64,000 nt of DNA from SCGC-AG-212-J23 sp036406675 (GTDB lineage Bacteria; Pseudomonadota; Gammaproteobacteria; Burkholderiales; SG8-39): positions 1-64,000 of the forward strand of contig DASXAO010000040.1 of assembly GCA_036406675.1 (NCBI GenBank). The letters are read 5' to 3'. Position 1 is the first letter of the stretch, and each line of letters starts with the position of its first letter. Below the pieces are notes generated by a model. That model worked only from the letters and a program-made list of their open reading frames with translations, had not been told where the DNA came from and made no database searches. Positions 9,176-16,890 of this stretch are shown here, piece by piece. Both the position numbers and the translations under genes were made by a program.

Positions 9176-9850
9176 ATGCCCCCCCTCGAGCGCATCGACG
9201 GCCGGCCGGAGCTGTCCCAGCAGGTCTATCAGCAACTCCTCGCCGCGATCTGTGAAGGCAGGCTTGCGCCCGGCGCGCGCGTCACGCAGGAAGAGCTCGC
9301 CGATTCGCTGAACGTCTCGCGCCAGCCGGTGCACCAGGCGCTGCGCCTGCTCAAGAACGAAGGCTTCGTCGTGGACGCAGGGCGCCGCGGCCTGATGGTC
9401 GCGCCTCTCGACGGCGCCGCGCTCGAGCAGCTCTACCAGGTGCGCGGCGTGCTCGACGGGCTGGCGGCGCGCCTCGCCGCGCAATCCGGAAAGCAGCTCG
9501 ATCCCGCCCTCGTCGCGCGCGGCCGCAAGGTGGTGGCGGCCGGAAAGGTCGGCGCGATGATCGAGGCCGACATGCACTTTCACCAGTGCCTCTACGAGGC
9601 TTCCGGCAATCCGCTGATCGCCCAGACCGCGGGCCGGCAGCTCCAGCACATCGCGCGCGCGATGGGCGTCGCGCTCGGCCGGCCGCAGATGCCCGGCGCG
9701 GTGTGGGACGAGCACGAGGCGATCCTCGCGGCGATCAACGCCGGCGAAGCGGCGAAGGCCGAGGCCCTGGCGCGGCGCCACTGCGAGGGCGCCGGCAAGA
9801 TCCTGTCCACTCAACTTCAGGCCAGCATGCGCAAGGAGGCGTCCCGATGA
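9176..9850 (+). CDS. GntR-family transcriptional regulator (FCD subfamily)
   Basis: 224 residues. An N-terminal winged helix-turn-helix (about 12-75) has LSQQVYQQLLAAICEGRLAPG, then VTQEELADSLNVSRQPVHQALR as the recognition segment. The all-helical FCD effector domain follows (about 85-215) with ADMHFHQCLYEASGNP and the WDEHEAILAAINAGEAAKAEALARRH C-terminal helices carrying the usual His metal/ligand residues. Such regulators respond to small organic acids. The stop overlaps the oxygenase start (ATGA), so the two are one operon, and the regulator probably senses a substrate of the downstream enzymes. There is no ribosome binding site before the ATG, consistent with a leaderless message. Confidence 0.93.
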   Translation: MPPLERIDGRPELSQQVYQQLLAAICEGRLAPGARVTQEELADSLNVSRQPVHQALRLLKNEGFVVDAGRRGLMVAPLDGAALEQLYQVRGVLDGLAARLAAQSGKQLDPALVARGRKVVAAGKVGAMIEADMHFHQCLYEASGNPLIAQTAGRQLQHIARAMGVALGRPQMPGAVWDEHEAILAAINAGEAAKAEALARRHCEGAGKILSTQLQASMRKEASR

Positions 9851-10692
9851 AGCTTTCTTCCGAGCAGCTCCAGCAATTCGACCGCGAAGGGTATCTGTTC
9901 TTCCCCGGGCTCTTCACCCCGCGGGAAATCAAGGTTCTGACCGACGAGGTGCCGTCGCTCTACGCCCAGCGGCGGCCTGAAAACGTGCGCGAGAAAACCG
10001 GCGACGTGGTGCGCACGAATTTCGCCGCGCACATGTACAGCCATCCGTTCGCCAAGCTCGCGCGCCATCCGCGCATGGTCGAGCCGATCCGCCAGCTCTT
10101 CGGCGAGGACGTGTACATGCACCAGTTCAAGATCAACGGCAAGGCGGCGTTCGACGGCGACGTATGGCAGTGGCACCAGGACTACGGCACCTGGCGCGCC
10201 GACGACCAGATGCCCGAGGCGCGCGCGATGAACGTCGCCATCTTCCTCGACGAGGTGAACGAGTTCAACGGGCCGCTGATGTTCATCCCCGGGAGCCACA
10301 AGCTCGGCGTGCTCGACGCCGATCACGACACGAGCACCACCAGCTACCCGCTATGGGTTATCAACCAAGACACGATAAAACGTCTGGTGGACCGCGGCGG
10401 GATCGTCGCGCCCAAGGGGGCGGCCGGGTCGATGATCCTGTTCCACGGCTGCCTGGTGCACGCATCGTCGTCCAACCTTTCGCCGTGGAACCGCGTGAGC
10501 GTGTACCTCTCGCTCTGCGCGGTCTCGAACCACATCCGGCGCTTCAAGCGCCCCGGCTACATCGCGCACCGCGATTTTTCGCCGATCCGCTCGCTGCCCG
10601 ACGACTGCCTGCTCGAGCACTACGACGTCGCCCTTCCCTGGAAGGACGGCACGCCCGCGGAAGAACTGCAAGCGTCCCTGAAAGCCGCCTAA
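9847..10692 (+). CDS. Phytanoyl-CoA dioxygenase (PhyH/EctD-like) family Fe(II)/2-oxoglutarate oxygenase
   Basis: 281 residues. The iron facial triad is visible: His110 and Asp112 in WQWHQDYGTW, and distal His205 in LVHASSSNLSPWNR, followed by an Arg expected to bind 2-oxoglutarate. The QWHQDYGTW...MPEARAMNVAIFLDEVN stretch resembles ectoine hydroxylase, but no ectoine genes are near, so the substrate is unknown. The GntR partner and the downstream SAF-domain dehydrogenase suggest hydroxylation of a carbon source or osmolyte before oxidation. The ATG at 9847 overlaps the GntR stop; the longer in-frame reading overlaps the regulator and is rejected. Confidence 0.88.
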   Translation: MKLSSEQLQQFDREGYLFFPGLFTPREIKVLTDEVPSLYAQRRPENVREKTGDVVRTNFAAHMYSHPFAKLARHPRMVEPIRQLFGEDVYMHQFKINGKAAFDGDVWQWHQDYGTWRADDQMPEARAMNVAIFLDEVNEFNGPLMFIPGSHKLGVLDADHDTSTTSYPLWVINQDTIKRLVDRGGIVAPKGAAGSMILFHGCLVHASSSNLSPWNRVSVYLSLCAVSNHIRRFKRPGYIAHRDFSPIRSLPDDCLLEHYDVALPWKDGTPAEELQASLKAA

Positions 10693-10713
10693 ATGGTGAC
10701 AGTCACCATTTTT
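10691..10713 (+). terminator. Palindrome with T tract after the oxygenase gene
   Basis: AAATGGTGA (10691-10699), loop CAG, then TCACCATTT (10703-10711) and further Ts form a nine-pair hairpin with a short U tail. It begins in the stop codon of the oxygenase gene. It can act as a Rho-independent terminator, and the symmetrical TGGTGACAGTCACCA core also looks like a REP-type unit. Confidence 0.55.
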
Positions 10714-10720
10714 CAGCCTG

Positions 10721-10745
10721 AATAGGGACAGCCCCCATTGTTTTT
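10721..10745 (+). repeat. REP-like repeat, second copy
   Basis: aatagggacagcccccattg plus a T run matches the GGGACAG-nCC-nC pattern seen at 601-626. It ends ten bases before the next ATG and may also work as a terminator or attenuator because of its U tract. Confidence 0.4.
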
Positions 10746-10754
10746 GAGGATGGA

Positions 10755-12104
10755 ATGAATCTCTACGCGAAGCTTCTGGAAAGAAAAGACAGGCCGCTGC
10801 GCATCGGCGTGATCGGCGCGGGCAAGTTCGGCGCGATGTACATCGCGCAGATCCCGCGCACGCCGGGCGTGCATCTGGTCGGCATCGCCGACCTCTCTCC
10901 CGACTACGCACGCAAGAACCTCGAGCGCGTCGGCTGGCCGAAGGAGGCCTACGAAGCGAGCTCGCTCGACGCCGCGATCCGGGAGAAGCGAACCTATCTC
11001 TCCGAGGACTGGCCGGCGCTGGTGGCGCACCCGGAGATCGACATCATCATCGAATCGACCGGAAACCCCCCGGCCGCGGTGGAGCACGCCCTGGCGGCGT
11101 TCCGGAATGGAAAGCATGTCGTCATGGTCACGGTGGAAGCCGACGCCTTCTGCGGTCCGCTCCTTGCGCGCAAGGCGGCCGAGGCGGGCGTGGTGTACAG
11201 CCTCGCCTACGGCGACCAGCCGGCGCTCATCTGCGACCTCGTGGACTGGGCGCGCACCGCCGGCTTCCCGGTGGTGGCCGCGGGGCGCGGCCACAAGTGG
11301 CTGCCGCACTATTCGCAATCGACGCCCGAGACGGTCTGGGGCTACTACGGCCTCACGCCGGAGCAGGCGCAGGCGGGCGGGCTCAACCCGAAGATGTTCA
11401 ACTCGTTCCTCGACGGCTCCAAGCCGGCGATCGAGACCACGGCGGTGTGCAACGCCACCGGCCTCACGCCGGCGCCGGAAGGCCTCGCGTATCCCGCCGG
11501 CTCGATCGACGAGATTCCCTCGCTGATGCGCCCGGTATCCGAGGGCGGAGTTCTGCACCATAAAGGGCAGGTCGAAGTCGTTTCGTCTCTAGAGAGAGAT
11601 GGAAAACCCATCGCGTACGACATCCGCTTCGGCGTGTTCGTGGTGTTCGAAGGCGACTCCGAGTACATCCGGCGCTGCTTCACGGAATACGGCGTGAAGA
11701 CCGATGCGTCGAGCCGCTACGCCTGCATGTACAAGCGCTGGCACCTCATCGGGCTCGAGGTCGGGATCTCGGTGGCCTCGGTGGGCCTGCGCCGCGAGCC
11801 GACCGGCTGCGCGACCGGATGGCGCGCGGACGCGGTGGCGATCGCGAAGAAGAACCTCTCGGCCGGAGAGGTGCTCGACGGCGAGGGCGGCTACACCGTG
11901 GTCGGGAAGCTCATGCCGGCGCAGGCTTCGCTCGCGCAGGCCTGCCTGCCGCTCGGCCTCGCGCACGGCTGGAAGCTGCTGCGGCCGATCGCCGCGGGAC
12001 AACCCGTGCGCTGGAGCGACGTCGCCGTCGACACGAGCTCGACCGCCGTGCGCGTGCGCCGCGAAATGGAGCAGGCGTTCGCCGCGCAGCGCGTGGCCGC
12101 TTAA
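10755..12104 (+). CDS. NAD(P)-binding oxidoreductase with C-terminal SAF domain (homoserine dehydrogenase-like)
   Basis: 449 residues. An N-terminal Rossmann fold (RIGVIGAGKFGAMYIAQI, about 16-33) is followed by a dehydrogenase catalytic region with the IIIESTGNPPAAVEHA and NGKHVVMVTVEAD strands. A C-terminal SAF-like domain (about 355-430: KKNLSAGEVLDGEGGYTVVGKL...GQPVRWSDVAVD) completes it. Proteins of this make-up are commonly labelled homoserine dehydrogenase-like but act in diverse sugar-acid and small-molecule catabolic routes. Position after the GntR-oxygenase pair suggests oxidation of a hydroxylated product. True substrate unknown. The ATG follows gaggatgga. Confidence 0.8.
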   Translation: MNLYAKLLERKDRPLRIGVIGAGKFGAMYIAQIPRTPGVHLVGIADLSPDYARKNLERVGWPKEAYEASSLDAAIREKRTYLSEDWPALVAHPEIDIIIESTGNPPAAVEHALAAFRNGKHVVMVTVEADAFCGPLLARKAAEAGVVYSLAYGDQPALICDLVDWARTAGFPVVAAGRGHKWLPHYSQSTPETVWGYYGLTPEQAQAGGLNPKMFNSFLDGSKPAIETTAVCNATGLTPAPEGLAYPAGSIDEIPSLMRPVSEGGVLHHKGQVEVVSSLERDGKPIAYDIRFGVFVVFEGDSEYIRRCFTEYGVKTDASSRYACMYKRWHLIGLEVGISVASVGLRREPTGCATGWRADAVAIAKKNLSAGEVLDGEGGYTVVGKLMPAQASLAQACLPLGLAHGWKLLRPIAAGQPVRWSDVAVDTSSTAVRVRREMEQAFAAQRVAA

Positions 12105-12148
12105 CTGCCGCCCCGCGCGCGCTCAGTCGCGCGCGTTCAGTCCTTCGC

Positions 12149-13129
12149 TCAGTCCGCCTGGATGCCAGCCGCCTTGATGAGGCGGCCCCAGCGCTCGACC
12201 TCCTCGCGCACGAACTTGGCGAGGTATTCCGGGCTGCGCCGCTCCGGCGGCACGATTTCCAGGCCCATATCCTCGAGGCGCTTGCGGAGCGACGGGTTGT
12301 CGAGCATCTCGCCGATCGCGCCGTTCAGCCGGCGCACGATCGGCTCGGGCGTCCCCTTGGGCAGGAAAAACGCGTTCCAAGCGCTCGCCTCGACGCCGGC
12401 GAGGCCCTGCTCGCCGGTCGTGCCGAGCCGGGCCACAACGGGCACACGCTTCGCCGCCATCACCGCGATGCCCTTCACCGTCTGCGCGTTGACCTGCGCC
12501 GCGCCCGCCTGGATCGTGTCGCACATGTAGTCGATGCGGCCGGCGATGAGGTCCTGCATGGCGGGGCCCGCGCCGCGGTACGGAATGTGGGTCACGTCGA
12601 CCCCGATCGCGCGGTTGAGCAGCACGCAGGGCAGGTGCGTCCCGGAGCCCACGCCCGCGGAGCCGAACTGCATCTTCGCCTGGTTCGCCTTCGCGTACGC
12701 GATGAACTCGCGCAGGTTCGCCGCCGGCAGGTCCTTGCGCGCGACCAGGATCCGCGGCGACTCGGTCGCGAGCCCGACCGGCGCGAAATCGGCCGCCGCG
12801 TCGTAGAGCGGCTTCTTGTAGAGCGACTGGTTGTACGCGTGCGTGCCGGTGTTGCCGATGAGAAACGTGTAGCCGTCGGGCGCGGCCCTCGCGACGCGCA
12901 GGCTCCCGGCCATGCCGGCCGCCGCGCCGACGTTCTCGACCACGACCGACTGGCCGAGGAGCTCGGCGAGGCTCTGGGCCTGGATGCGCGCGCTCGAGTC
13001 GATGCCGCCGCCGGGCGCGAACGGCACCACGAGGGTGAGCGGCCGCGCCGGCCACGCCTGCGCGTAGGTATTTCCAGACAGGCCAAGGGCCGCAATGACG
13101 GCCCAAAGAAGGGCGAGCCTGTGCGTCAT
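12149..13129 (-). CDS. Bug-family (TctC) periplasmic solute receptor
   Basis: 326 residues. The signal peptide (MTHRLALLWAVIAALGLSG, cleavage near YAQA) is followed by WPARPLTLVVPFAPGGG. Family motifs VVVENVGAAAGMAGS, PDGYTFLIGNTGT and THIPYRGAGPAMQDLIAGRIDYM are present. The start at 13129 overlaps the stop of the upstream carboxymuconolactone decarboxylase-like gene by four bases, so both are co-expressed. This suggests the bound ligand is related to that enzyme's aromatic or acid catabolic pathway. No TctA/TctB genes accompany it. An in-frame extension upstream lacks a signal peptide and is rejected. Confidence 0.92.
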   Translation of the reverse strand: MTHRLALLWAVIAALGLSGNTYAQAWPARPLTLVVPFAPGGGIDSSARIQAQSLAELLGQSVVVENVGAAAGMAGSLRVARAAPDGYTFLIGNTGTHAYNQSLYKKPLYDAAADFAPVGLATESPRILVARKDLPAANLREFIAYAKANQAKMQFGSAGVGSGTHLPCVLLNRAIGVDVTHIPYRGAGPAMQDLIAGRIDYMCDTIQAGAAQVNAQTVKGIAVMAAKRVPVVARLGTTGEQGLAGVEASAWNAFFLPKGTPEPIVRRLNGAIGEMLDNPSLRKRLEDMGLEIVPPERRSPEYLAKFVREEVERWGRLIKAAGIQAD

Positions 13130-13509
13130 CCTTCTTTGAAAACCTCCCGGGCGCAGCGGAACGCGACCACCGCCGCCGGCACGCCGCAGTAGATCGCGAC
13201 CTGCAGGAACACTTCCTTGATCTCGTCCTTGGTGAGGCCGTTGTTGAGCGAGCCGCGGATGTGGAGCTTGAGCTCGTGCTCCTTGCCGAGCGCGCACAGC
13301 ATGCCGAGATTCAGCACCGAGCGCGTCTTGCGCGGCAGCCCCGGCCGGTTCCAGACGTCGTTCCAGCAGTAGGTGTTGAGGAGCTCGGTGAACTCCCCGG
13401 TGAACTCGTCGACGCCGGCCATCGCCTTGTCGACGTAGCCCGCGCCGAGCACCTCGCGGCGCGTCTGCAGTCCGGCGTCGTAGCGCTGCTTGTGGTCCCG
13501 CTTGTCCAT
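13126..13509 (-). CDS. Carboxymuconolactone decarboxylase (CMD/PcaC-like) family protein
   Basis: 127 residues, the normal single-domain CMD size. The CMD domain spans about residues 30-115: WNRPGLPRKTRSVLNLGMLCALG, then ELKLHIRGSLNNGLTKDEIKEVFLQVAIYCGVPAAVVAFR. The second segment carries the conserved His and Tyr-Cys-Gly pattern. PcaC decarboxylates 4-carboxymuconolactone in protocatechuate breakdown, but many CMD proteins have other activities and no other pca genes are here. It leads a two-gene operon with the Bug receptor and is divergent from the VOC gene. Confidence 0.85.
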   Translation of the reverse strand: MDKRDHKQRYDAGLQTRREVLGAGYVDKAMAGVDEFTGEFTELLNTYCWNDVWNRPGLPRKTRSVLNLGMLCALGKEHELKLHIRGSLNNGLTKDEIKEVFLQVAIYCGVPAAVVAFRCAREVFKEG

Positions 13510-13550
13510 GGCTAGGCCTCCGAGTGAAGTGGGATGCAATGAGGGCCGAC

Positions 13551-13558
13551 TATACAAT
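13551..13558 (+). promoter_or_regulatory. -10 element of a leaderless promoter for the VOC gene
   Basis: tatacaat (best hexamer TACAAT, 13553-13558) ends five bases before the ATG at 13564. A start site at the usual distance falls on the ATG itself. No convincing -35 and no ribosome binding site are visible. Confidence 0.5.
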
Positions 13559-13563
13559 AGCGA

Positions 13564-14088
13564 ATGGACATCAAGTCGCTGCACCACGTCGCGTACCGCT
13601 GCCGCGACGCGAAAGAAACCGCCGACTTCTACACCCGGGTGCTCGGCCTCGAGTACGCGATGGCGCTCGCCGAAGACCGCGTGCCGAGCACCGGCGAGCC
13701 GCATCCGTACATGCACGTCTTCTTCCGCATGGACGACGGCAGCTACGTGGCGTTCTTCGAGCTGCCCGACCTGCCCGAGATGGGCCGCGACGCGAACACG
13801 CCTTCCTGGGTGCAGCATCTCGCTTTGCGCGTGCCCGACGAGGACACGCTGCTGAGAAGCAAGGCGAGCATCGAGTCGCACGGGATCGAGGTGCTCGGCC
13901 CGGTCGACCACGGCATGTGCAAGTCGATCTACTTCTTCGACCCCAACGGCCACCGCCTGGAGCTCGCGGTCGACACCATGACGCCGGAGATGCGCCGGCG
14001 CCTGGCGTCAGTCAGCGGGGCGATGCTGGAGGAGTGGTCGCGCACCAAGCGGGCGCCGCGCCACGCTGATTGGGTTCACAAGAAGTAA
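13564..14088 (+). CDS. VOC-superfamily (glyoxalase/dioxygenase-like) protein
   Basis: 174 residues with two beta-alpha-beta-beta-beta modules. Likely metal ligands are His7 or His8 in KSLHHVAY, Glu in VAFFELPD, His in VQHLALRV and Glu in HRLELAV, an arrangement typical of glyoxalase I or type I extradiol enzymes. FYTRVLGLEYAMALAED and SIYFFDPNGHRLEL are standard VOC motifs. A C-terminal helical tail of about 35 residues is extra. Divergent from the CMD-Bug operon, so a shared aromatic or carboxylate pathway is plausible; the substrate cannot be read from sequence. Confidence 0.85.
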   Translation: MDIKSLHHVAYRCRDAKETADFYTRVLGLEYAMALAEDRVPSTGEPHPYMHVFFRMDDGSYVAFFELPDLPEMGRDANTPSWVQHLALRVPDEDTLLRSKASIESHGIEVLGPVDHGMCKSIYFFDPNGHRLELAVDTMTPEMRRRLASVSGAMLEEWSRTKRAPRHADWVHKK

Positions 14089-14643
14089 CTATTTTTTCTG
14101 CATTCGCAGGATCCAATCCCTGAACCCGGCGAGCATCTCGGTCAGGAACTTGCGCGTGGTCTCGTCGGTGAGCTTGCCGTCGGCGAACTTGGAGGCCGAG
14201 TTGCCGATGAAGACCTCGGGCTTCGGCAGGGGATAGGCCCAGAGCTGCGCCAGGATCTTGCGCAGGTCGTACTGGCCGCGCGCGCCGCCGACCGGCCCGG
14301 TGGTGCACGAGAACATCGCGAACGGCTTGTCCTGGAACACCTGGTTCGGCGCGCGCGAGCCCCAGTCGATCGCGTTCTTGAGCGCGCCCGAGACCGAGAA
14401 GTTGTACTCCGGGCTCGCGAGCAGCAGGCCGTCGGCGGCGGCGATCTCGCCGCGCAGGCGCTTCACCGGCTCGGGCATGCCGGCGTCGAACACGTCCTGG
14501 TTGAACATCGGAATGTCCGCGATGCTCGTGATCTGCAGCGTCATGCCCGCCGGCAGGAGCTCGTTGCAGGCGCGCAGCGCCGCCATGTTGAACGACGCCT
14601 TGCGCAGGCTGCCGCAGATGCCGAGGACCTTCAGGTCTGCCAT
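14089..14643 (-). CDS. NADPH-dependent FMN reductase family protein
   Basis: 184 residues with a flavodoxin-like fold. LKVLGICGSLRKASFN is the FMN phosphate-binding loop, and SPEYNFSVSGALKNAIDWGSR is the signature that contacts the flavin ring. SCTTGPVGGARGQYDLR is the other conserved loop. Members reduce FMN, quinones or azo compounds with NAD(P)H in the cytoplasm. The ATG at 14643 directly precedes the fold's first strand; a much longer in-frame reading upstream is antisense to the MFS gene and is rejected. Tail to tail with the VOC gene, sharing no spacer. Confidence 0.92.
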   Translation of the reverse strand: MADLKVLGICGSLRKASFNMAALRACNELLPAGMTLQITSIADIPMFNQDVFDAGMPEPVKRLRGEIAAADGLLLASPEYNFSVSGALKNAIDWGSRAPNQVFQDKPFAMFSCTTGPVGGARGQYDLRKILAQLWAYPLPKPEVFIGNSASKFADGKLTDETTRKFLTEMLAGFRDWILRMQKK

Positions 14644-14835
14644 GTTGACGATCTCCCTGGTGGTTTGCGCTGCATATCCTAAGCGCATACACTGCCAGGG
14701 CTCCACGCGGGGGTGCCGGCAGACTCCCCGTTTCACAGACGCCGCTGCTGCACGCATCGGCGTCCAAGCTCTGCTCTTGCACCGGCCGCGCGCCGGGATG
14801 GGAGCACGCATGAAAAAGACCGTGGTGGCCGCGCA

Positions 14836-16011
14836 GTGATCCGTCTGGTCCTCGCCGCCCGGGCGCTGCGCGCGTTCGCCGACGGCTTCATCGCGGTGCT
14901 GCTGCCGGCTTATCTTCTCACGCTCGGCCTGGACCAGCTCCAGGTGGGCCTCGTCGGCACCGCGACGCTCTTCGGCTCCGCGCTCACGACGCTCGCGGTC
15001 GGCCGCTGGGGCCATCGCTTCTCGATCCGCCGCATGCTGCTCGTCGCCTCGGCCGCGATGGCGGTGACGGGATGCGCGTTCGCCGGGTTGTCGTCGCTGT
15101 GGCCGCTCCTCGCCGTCGCGTTCGTCGGGACGCTGAACCCGAGCAGCGGCGACGCCACGGTGTTCCTGCCGCTCGACCACACCATGCTCGCCACCACGCC
15201 GGCCGAGCGGCGCACGGCGGTGTTCGCCCGCTACAGCTTTACCGGCTCGGTGTGCGCCGCGACCGGCGCCCTGGTTTCGGGCGCGCCCGAATGGCTGGCC
15301 GCGCACGGCTGGCCGATGCTTGCGGCGCTGCGCGCCATGTTCCTGGCTTATGCCGCGATCGGGGTCGCGGTCTGGCTGCTGTATCTGCGGCTTCCCGATC
15401 CGCATGCGCAGCAGGAAAGGCCCGCCGTGCCGCTCGGACGCTCGCGCGGCACCGTGTGGCGGCTGGCGGGGCTCTTCAGCGTGGATTCGTTCGCCGGCGG
15501 GCTGGTCCTCAACTCGCTGCTCGCGCTCTGGCTGTTCCAGCGCTTCGGCATGACGCTGACCGCCGCCGGGGCGTTCTTCTTCTGGACCGGCCTCCTCGCC
15601 GCGACCTCCCAGCTCGTCGCGGCGCCGCTCGCGAACCGCATCGGCCTCGTCAACACGATGGTGTTCACCCACATCCCCTCGAGCCTGTGCCTGATCGGGG
15701 CGGCCCTCGCGCCCACACTTTTTCTCGCATTGGGTTTATTGCTTCTTCGAAGCGCGCTGTCGCAAATGGACGTGCCGGCCCGCAGCGCCTTCGTGATGTC
15801 GGTGGTCACGCCGGCCGAGCGGCCCGCCGCCGCGAGCTTCACCGCGGTGCCACGCAGCCTCGCCTCCGCGGTGAGCCCTTCGATTACCGGCGCCTTGTTC
15901 GCGGTCGGTGCCATGGCGGCGCCGCTCGTTGCCTGCGGCGTCCTGAAGATCGCCTACGACCTCGCGCTCTTCGCGGCGTTTCGCCGCGTGGAAGCCGAGC
16001 GTGCGGCCTGA
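14836..16011 (+). CDS. MFS transporter
   Basis: About 391 residues with roughly twelve transmembrane segments. The GTG at 14836 starts just before TM1 (VLAARALRAFADGFIAVLLPAYL). The loop 2-3 motif GRWGHRFSIRRML is the MFS G-R-[FW]-G-[HD]-[RK] signature. The substrate is unknown. Upstream sits a nine-codon reading frame (14810-14839, MKKTVVAAQ) with its own weak ribosome binding site. Its TGA overlaps the GTG, so the transporter may be translationally coupled to this mini-frame. The gene is divergent from the FMN reductase. Confidence 0.88.
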   Translation: MIRLVLAARALRAFADGFIAVLLPAYLLTLGLDQLQVGLVGTATLFGSALTTLAVGRWGHRFSIRRMLLVASAAMAVTGCAFAGLSSLWPLLAVAFVGTLNPSSGDATVFLPLDHTMLATTPAERRTAVFARYSFTGSVCAATGALVSGAPEWLAAHGWPMLAALRAMFLAYAAIGVAVWLLYLRLPDPHAQQERPAVPLGRSRGTVWRLAGLFSVDSFAGGLVLNSLLALWLFQRFGMTLTAAGAFFFWTGLLAATSQLVAAPLANRIGLVNTMVFTHIPSSLCLIGAALAPTLFLALGLLLLRSALSQMDVPARSAFVMSVVTPAERPAAASFTAVPRSLASAVSPSITGALFAVGAMAAPLVACGVLKIAYDLALFAAFRRVEAERAA

Positions 16012-16057
16012 GGGAGGGTTGGACCAAAGTCCCATGGCCTGCGCGCGAGCCGTTCCC

Positions 16058-16063
16058 TACAAT
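16058..16063 (+). promoter_or_regulatory. -10 element for the outer-membrane protein gene
   Basis: TACAAT lies eight bases before the ATG at 16072, so the message would have at most a few leader bases. No ribosome binding site is present between them. A -35 match is not evident. Confidence 0.4.
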
Positions 16064-16071
16064 CGGCCGCC

Positions 16072-16884
16072 ATGAAACGAGCGATCCTTGCGGCGCTGCT
16101 CGCCTTTGCCGCCCTCCAGGGCACGGCGCACGGGGAAGAAGAATGGAAGTTCTCGCTGACGCCCTACATCTGGCTGCCGAACATCAACGGCACGCTGAAG
16201 TACGCCATCCCGCCGGGCGGCGGCGCCCGGCCCGAGGTCGACACCGGCCCGAACAACTACCTCGAGAACCTGAGCTTCGCGCTGATGCTGGCCGGCGAGG
16301 CGCGCAAGGGAAAGTGGTCGGCGTTCACCGATCTCATCTACCTCGATTTCGACAAAGAGGGCAGCACGGTGAAGGCGGTGAACTTCGGCGGCGACCGGAT
16401 CAGCACTTCGCTCAACACGAGCACCAAGTCCTCGCTCACGGGCGTGGCGTGGACCTTCGGCGGCGGCTACAACGTGGTGCAGGACCCGAAGCACTCGCTC
16501 GACCTCCTCGGCGGCGCGCGCTATTTCGGCCTGAAGGCCTCGAGCGACTGGCAGTTGAGCGGCACGGTGAGCGGACCCAACAGCCAGACGTTCGCGGCGT
16601 CGGGGAGCATCTCGCAGAGAGAGGACATCTGGGACGCGATCGTCGGCCTGCGCGGCCGCTTCAAGTTCGGCCAAGGCGGCGCCTGGTTCGTCCCGTACTA
16701 CCTCGATGTCGGCGCGGGCGCTTCCAAGCTCACCGCGCAGTCGCTGCTCGGGGTGGGCTATGCCTTCAAGTGGGGCGAGATCGCCGGAACCTACCGCTAC
16801 GTCCTCTACGACATGAAGGACGACGGGCTGCTGCAGGACATCCGCTTCGCGGGGCCCGCCATCGGCGCCACGTTCCGCTTCTAG
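16072..16884 (+). CDS. Outer-membrane beta-barrel-like hypothetical protein
   Basis: 270 residues. A signal peptide (KRAILAALLAFAALQGTAHG) is followed by EEWKFSLTPYIWLPNINGTL, a typical first strand of porin-like hypothetical proteins. Alternating hydrophobic strands follow, and the protein ends in aromatic residues (ATFRF), the usual barrel-assembly signal recognised by BamA. The function is unknown; similar proteins are annotated as outer-membrane proteins in betaproteobacteria. It converges on the cytochrome-propeller gene only seven bases away. Confidence 0.75.
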   Translation: MKRAILAALLAFAALQGTAHGEEEWKFSLTPYIWLPNINGTLKYAIPPGGGARPEVDTGPNNYLENLSFALMLAGEARKGKWSAFTDLIYLDFDKEGSTVKAVNFGGDRISTSLNTSTKSSLTGVAWTFGGGYNVVQDPKHSLDLLGGARYFGLKASSDWQLSGTVSGPNSQTFAASGSISQREDIWDAIVGLRGRFKFGQGGAWFVPYYLDVGAGASKLTAQSLLGVGYAFKWGEIAGTYRYVLYDMKDDGLLQDIRFAGPAIGATFRF

Positions 16885-16890
16885 ATCGAT

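Noticed and set aside
9847..10692. Ectoine hydroxylase (EctD)
   Set aside because: The active-site motif is similar, but no ectABC genes are nearby and the neighbours point to a catabolic operon.
10755..12104. Housekeeping homoserine dehydrogenase
   Set aside because: The C-terminal SAF domain, the missing ACT domain and the GntR-oxygenase neighbourhood do not fit the threonine pathway enzyme.
14258..14839. 193-codon plus-strand frame ending at the MFS start
   Set aside because: Most of it is antisense to the FMN reductase gene. Only its last nine codons, with a separate ATG, are considered as a possible leader.
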